Below, in pieces: positions 22,400 through 22,787 of a stretch of DNA of 22,787 bases. Within the stretch, counting starts at the first letter, position 1; each line of letters starts with the position of its first letter. The stretch is from an uncultured Bacteroidota bacterium (GTDB taxonomy: Bacteria; Bacteroidota; Bacteroidia; Chitinophagales; Saprospiraceae), in assembly GCA_937952445.1 (NCBI GenBank), contig CALGAA010000076.1, positions 1 through 22,787 of the forward strand, read 5' to 3'. The notes under the pieces are model-generated. The model searched no databases. It was not told where the DNA came from and saw nothing but the letters and a program-made list of their open reading frames with translations. A program made the position numbers and the translations under genes.

Positions 22400-22528
22400 T
22401 CAATTCATAGAAATTTCAGCACAGGCATATTTTTCATCCTCGTCATTCAGGGAATTGTTGGCTGCTCCTTTTGTGCTGTAGGTTACTCCGTGTGAAATCT
22501 CTACCTCAGACAACTTGAAATCAGCCAT
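22400..22528 (-). CDS. possible 42-residue small protein
   Basis: This short frame begins with ATG at 22528 and ends with TGA at 22400-22402. It encodes an acidic peptide starting MADFKLSEVEISHG and ending in NDEDEKYACAEISMN. Its start codon overlaps the stop of the preceding small frame (TAATG), an arrangement that favours coupled translation. I recognise no family. Chance or a decayed gene is as likely as a real gene. Confidence 0.28.
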   Translation of the reverse strand: MADFKLSEVEISHGVTYSTKGAANNSLNDEDEKYACAEISMN

Positions 22529-22686
22529 TATTTCGAATTCACAGGATAAAATTTCACGACTTCCACTTTTCTAACACTGACAAATTCCCAGATTACCCGC
22601 TTGGTCCGTACGGGTTTGTGTTTGGGTTTTATTCCCACTTTATATTCTTTCCCCGGGATGAAAATCCACCGCAAAAGACTATTCAT
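22528..22686 (-). CDS. possible 52-residue basic small protein
   Basis: The frame starts at ATG 22686 and stops with TAA at 22528-22530. The product is strongly basic, with KPKHKPVRTKR in the centre, and contains no membrane segment. An in-frame TAA sits three codons upstream of the ATG, so the frame is not the tail of a longer one. No clear promoter was seen. Its stop overlaps the start of the 42-residue frame. No family recognised; low confidence. Confidence 0.28.
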   Translation of the reverse strand: MNSLLRWIFIPGKEYKVGIKPKHKPVRTKRVIWEFVSVRKVEVVKFYPVNSK

Positions 22687-22787
22687 TAGATGTTATAAGG
22701 CATGTGACCGTATCACTATTGAAAAGATGAGGAGGAACCCTGAAAACGCAAGTGCTCCCCCCTAACGATACAATATTTCAGTAGATG

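Larger units (their letters stand above)
22245..22787. other. 543-base region without a clear gene
   Basis: Downstream of asnA there is no recognisable domain, RNA gene or strong terminator on either strand. The only protein-like content is a pair of very short minus-strand reading frames at 22400-22686. A gene starting beyond 22787 cannot be assessed. Confidence 0.55.

Overview
The window looks like chromosomal DNA of a free-living Bacteroidota (Bacteroidetes) species. The evidence is an adjacent SusC/SusD pair, several promoter-like sites of the Bacteroidetes type (TTTG, about 20 bases, TAnnTTTG), starts without Shine-Dalgarno sequences, and Bacteroidota-like versions of the housekeeping enzymes NadE and AsnA. 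The genus cannot be fixed from the sequence alone. No tRNA, rRNA, transposase, phage gene or CRISPR array was seen.

Layout. On the minus strand at 31-2326, an MFS transporter is followed by a ThuA-like lipoprotein, probably as one operon. At 2790-3851 (minus) lies a Tat-type exported NHL beta-propeller protein. It is divergent from a glutamine-dependent NAD+ synthetase (4090-5727, plus), which appears to start at TTG. Next, on the plus strand, is an 891-residue lipoprotein built from a dehydrogenase-like beta-propeller, HEAT-like repeats and a C-terminal c-type cytochrome domain (5981-8656), followed by a sodium/solute symporter (8878-10365). An AraC-family regulator (10517-11440, minus) is divergent from a SusC/SusD pair (11975-16973, plus) across a 534-base regulatory gap. 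A terminator follows susD, then comes a large secreted protein resembling glycoside hydrolases (17121-19541). A VOC-family protein (19648-20046, minus) is divergent from a secreted SMP-30/gluconolactonase-like protein (20114-21034, plus). The last clear gene is AsnA (21216-22244, plus). The final 540 bases hold no clear gene, only two tiny stop/start-overlapping ORFs on the minus strand.

How the genes may work together. Apart from nadE and asnA, nearly everything suggests uptake and processing of a carbohydrate or related compound. SusC/SusD would carry it across the outer membrane, a secreted hydrolase-like enzyme would cleave it, and SSS and MFS transporters would carry the products inward. 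The AraC regulator probably controls the SusCD side. The cytochrome-bearing lipoprotein, the ThuA-like lipoprotein and the SMP-30 lactonase-like protein suggest an added oxidative branch in the periplasm: oxidise a sugar, then open the lactone. That link is inference; the substrate is unknown.

Structural DNA worth noting: a 66-base two-tier inverted repeat between the convergent hydrolase and VOC genes, a strong hairpin between the convergent symporter and AraC genes, a textbook terminator after susD, consensus-type promoters before the cytochrome lipoprotein and asnA genes, and a leader with two mutually exclusive hairpins upstream of the cytochrome lipoprotein.
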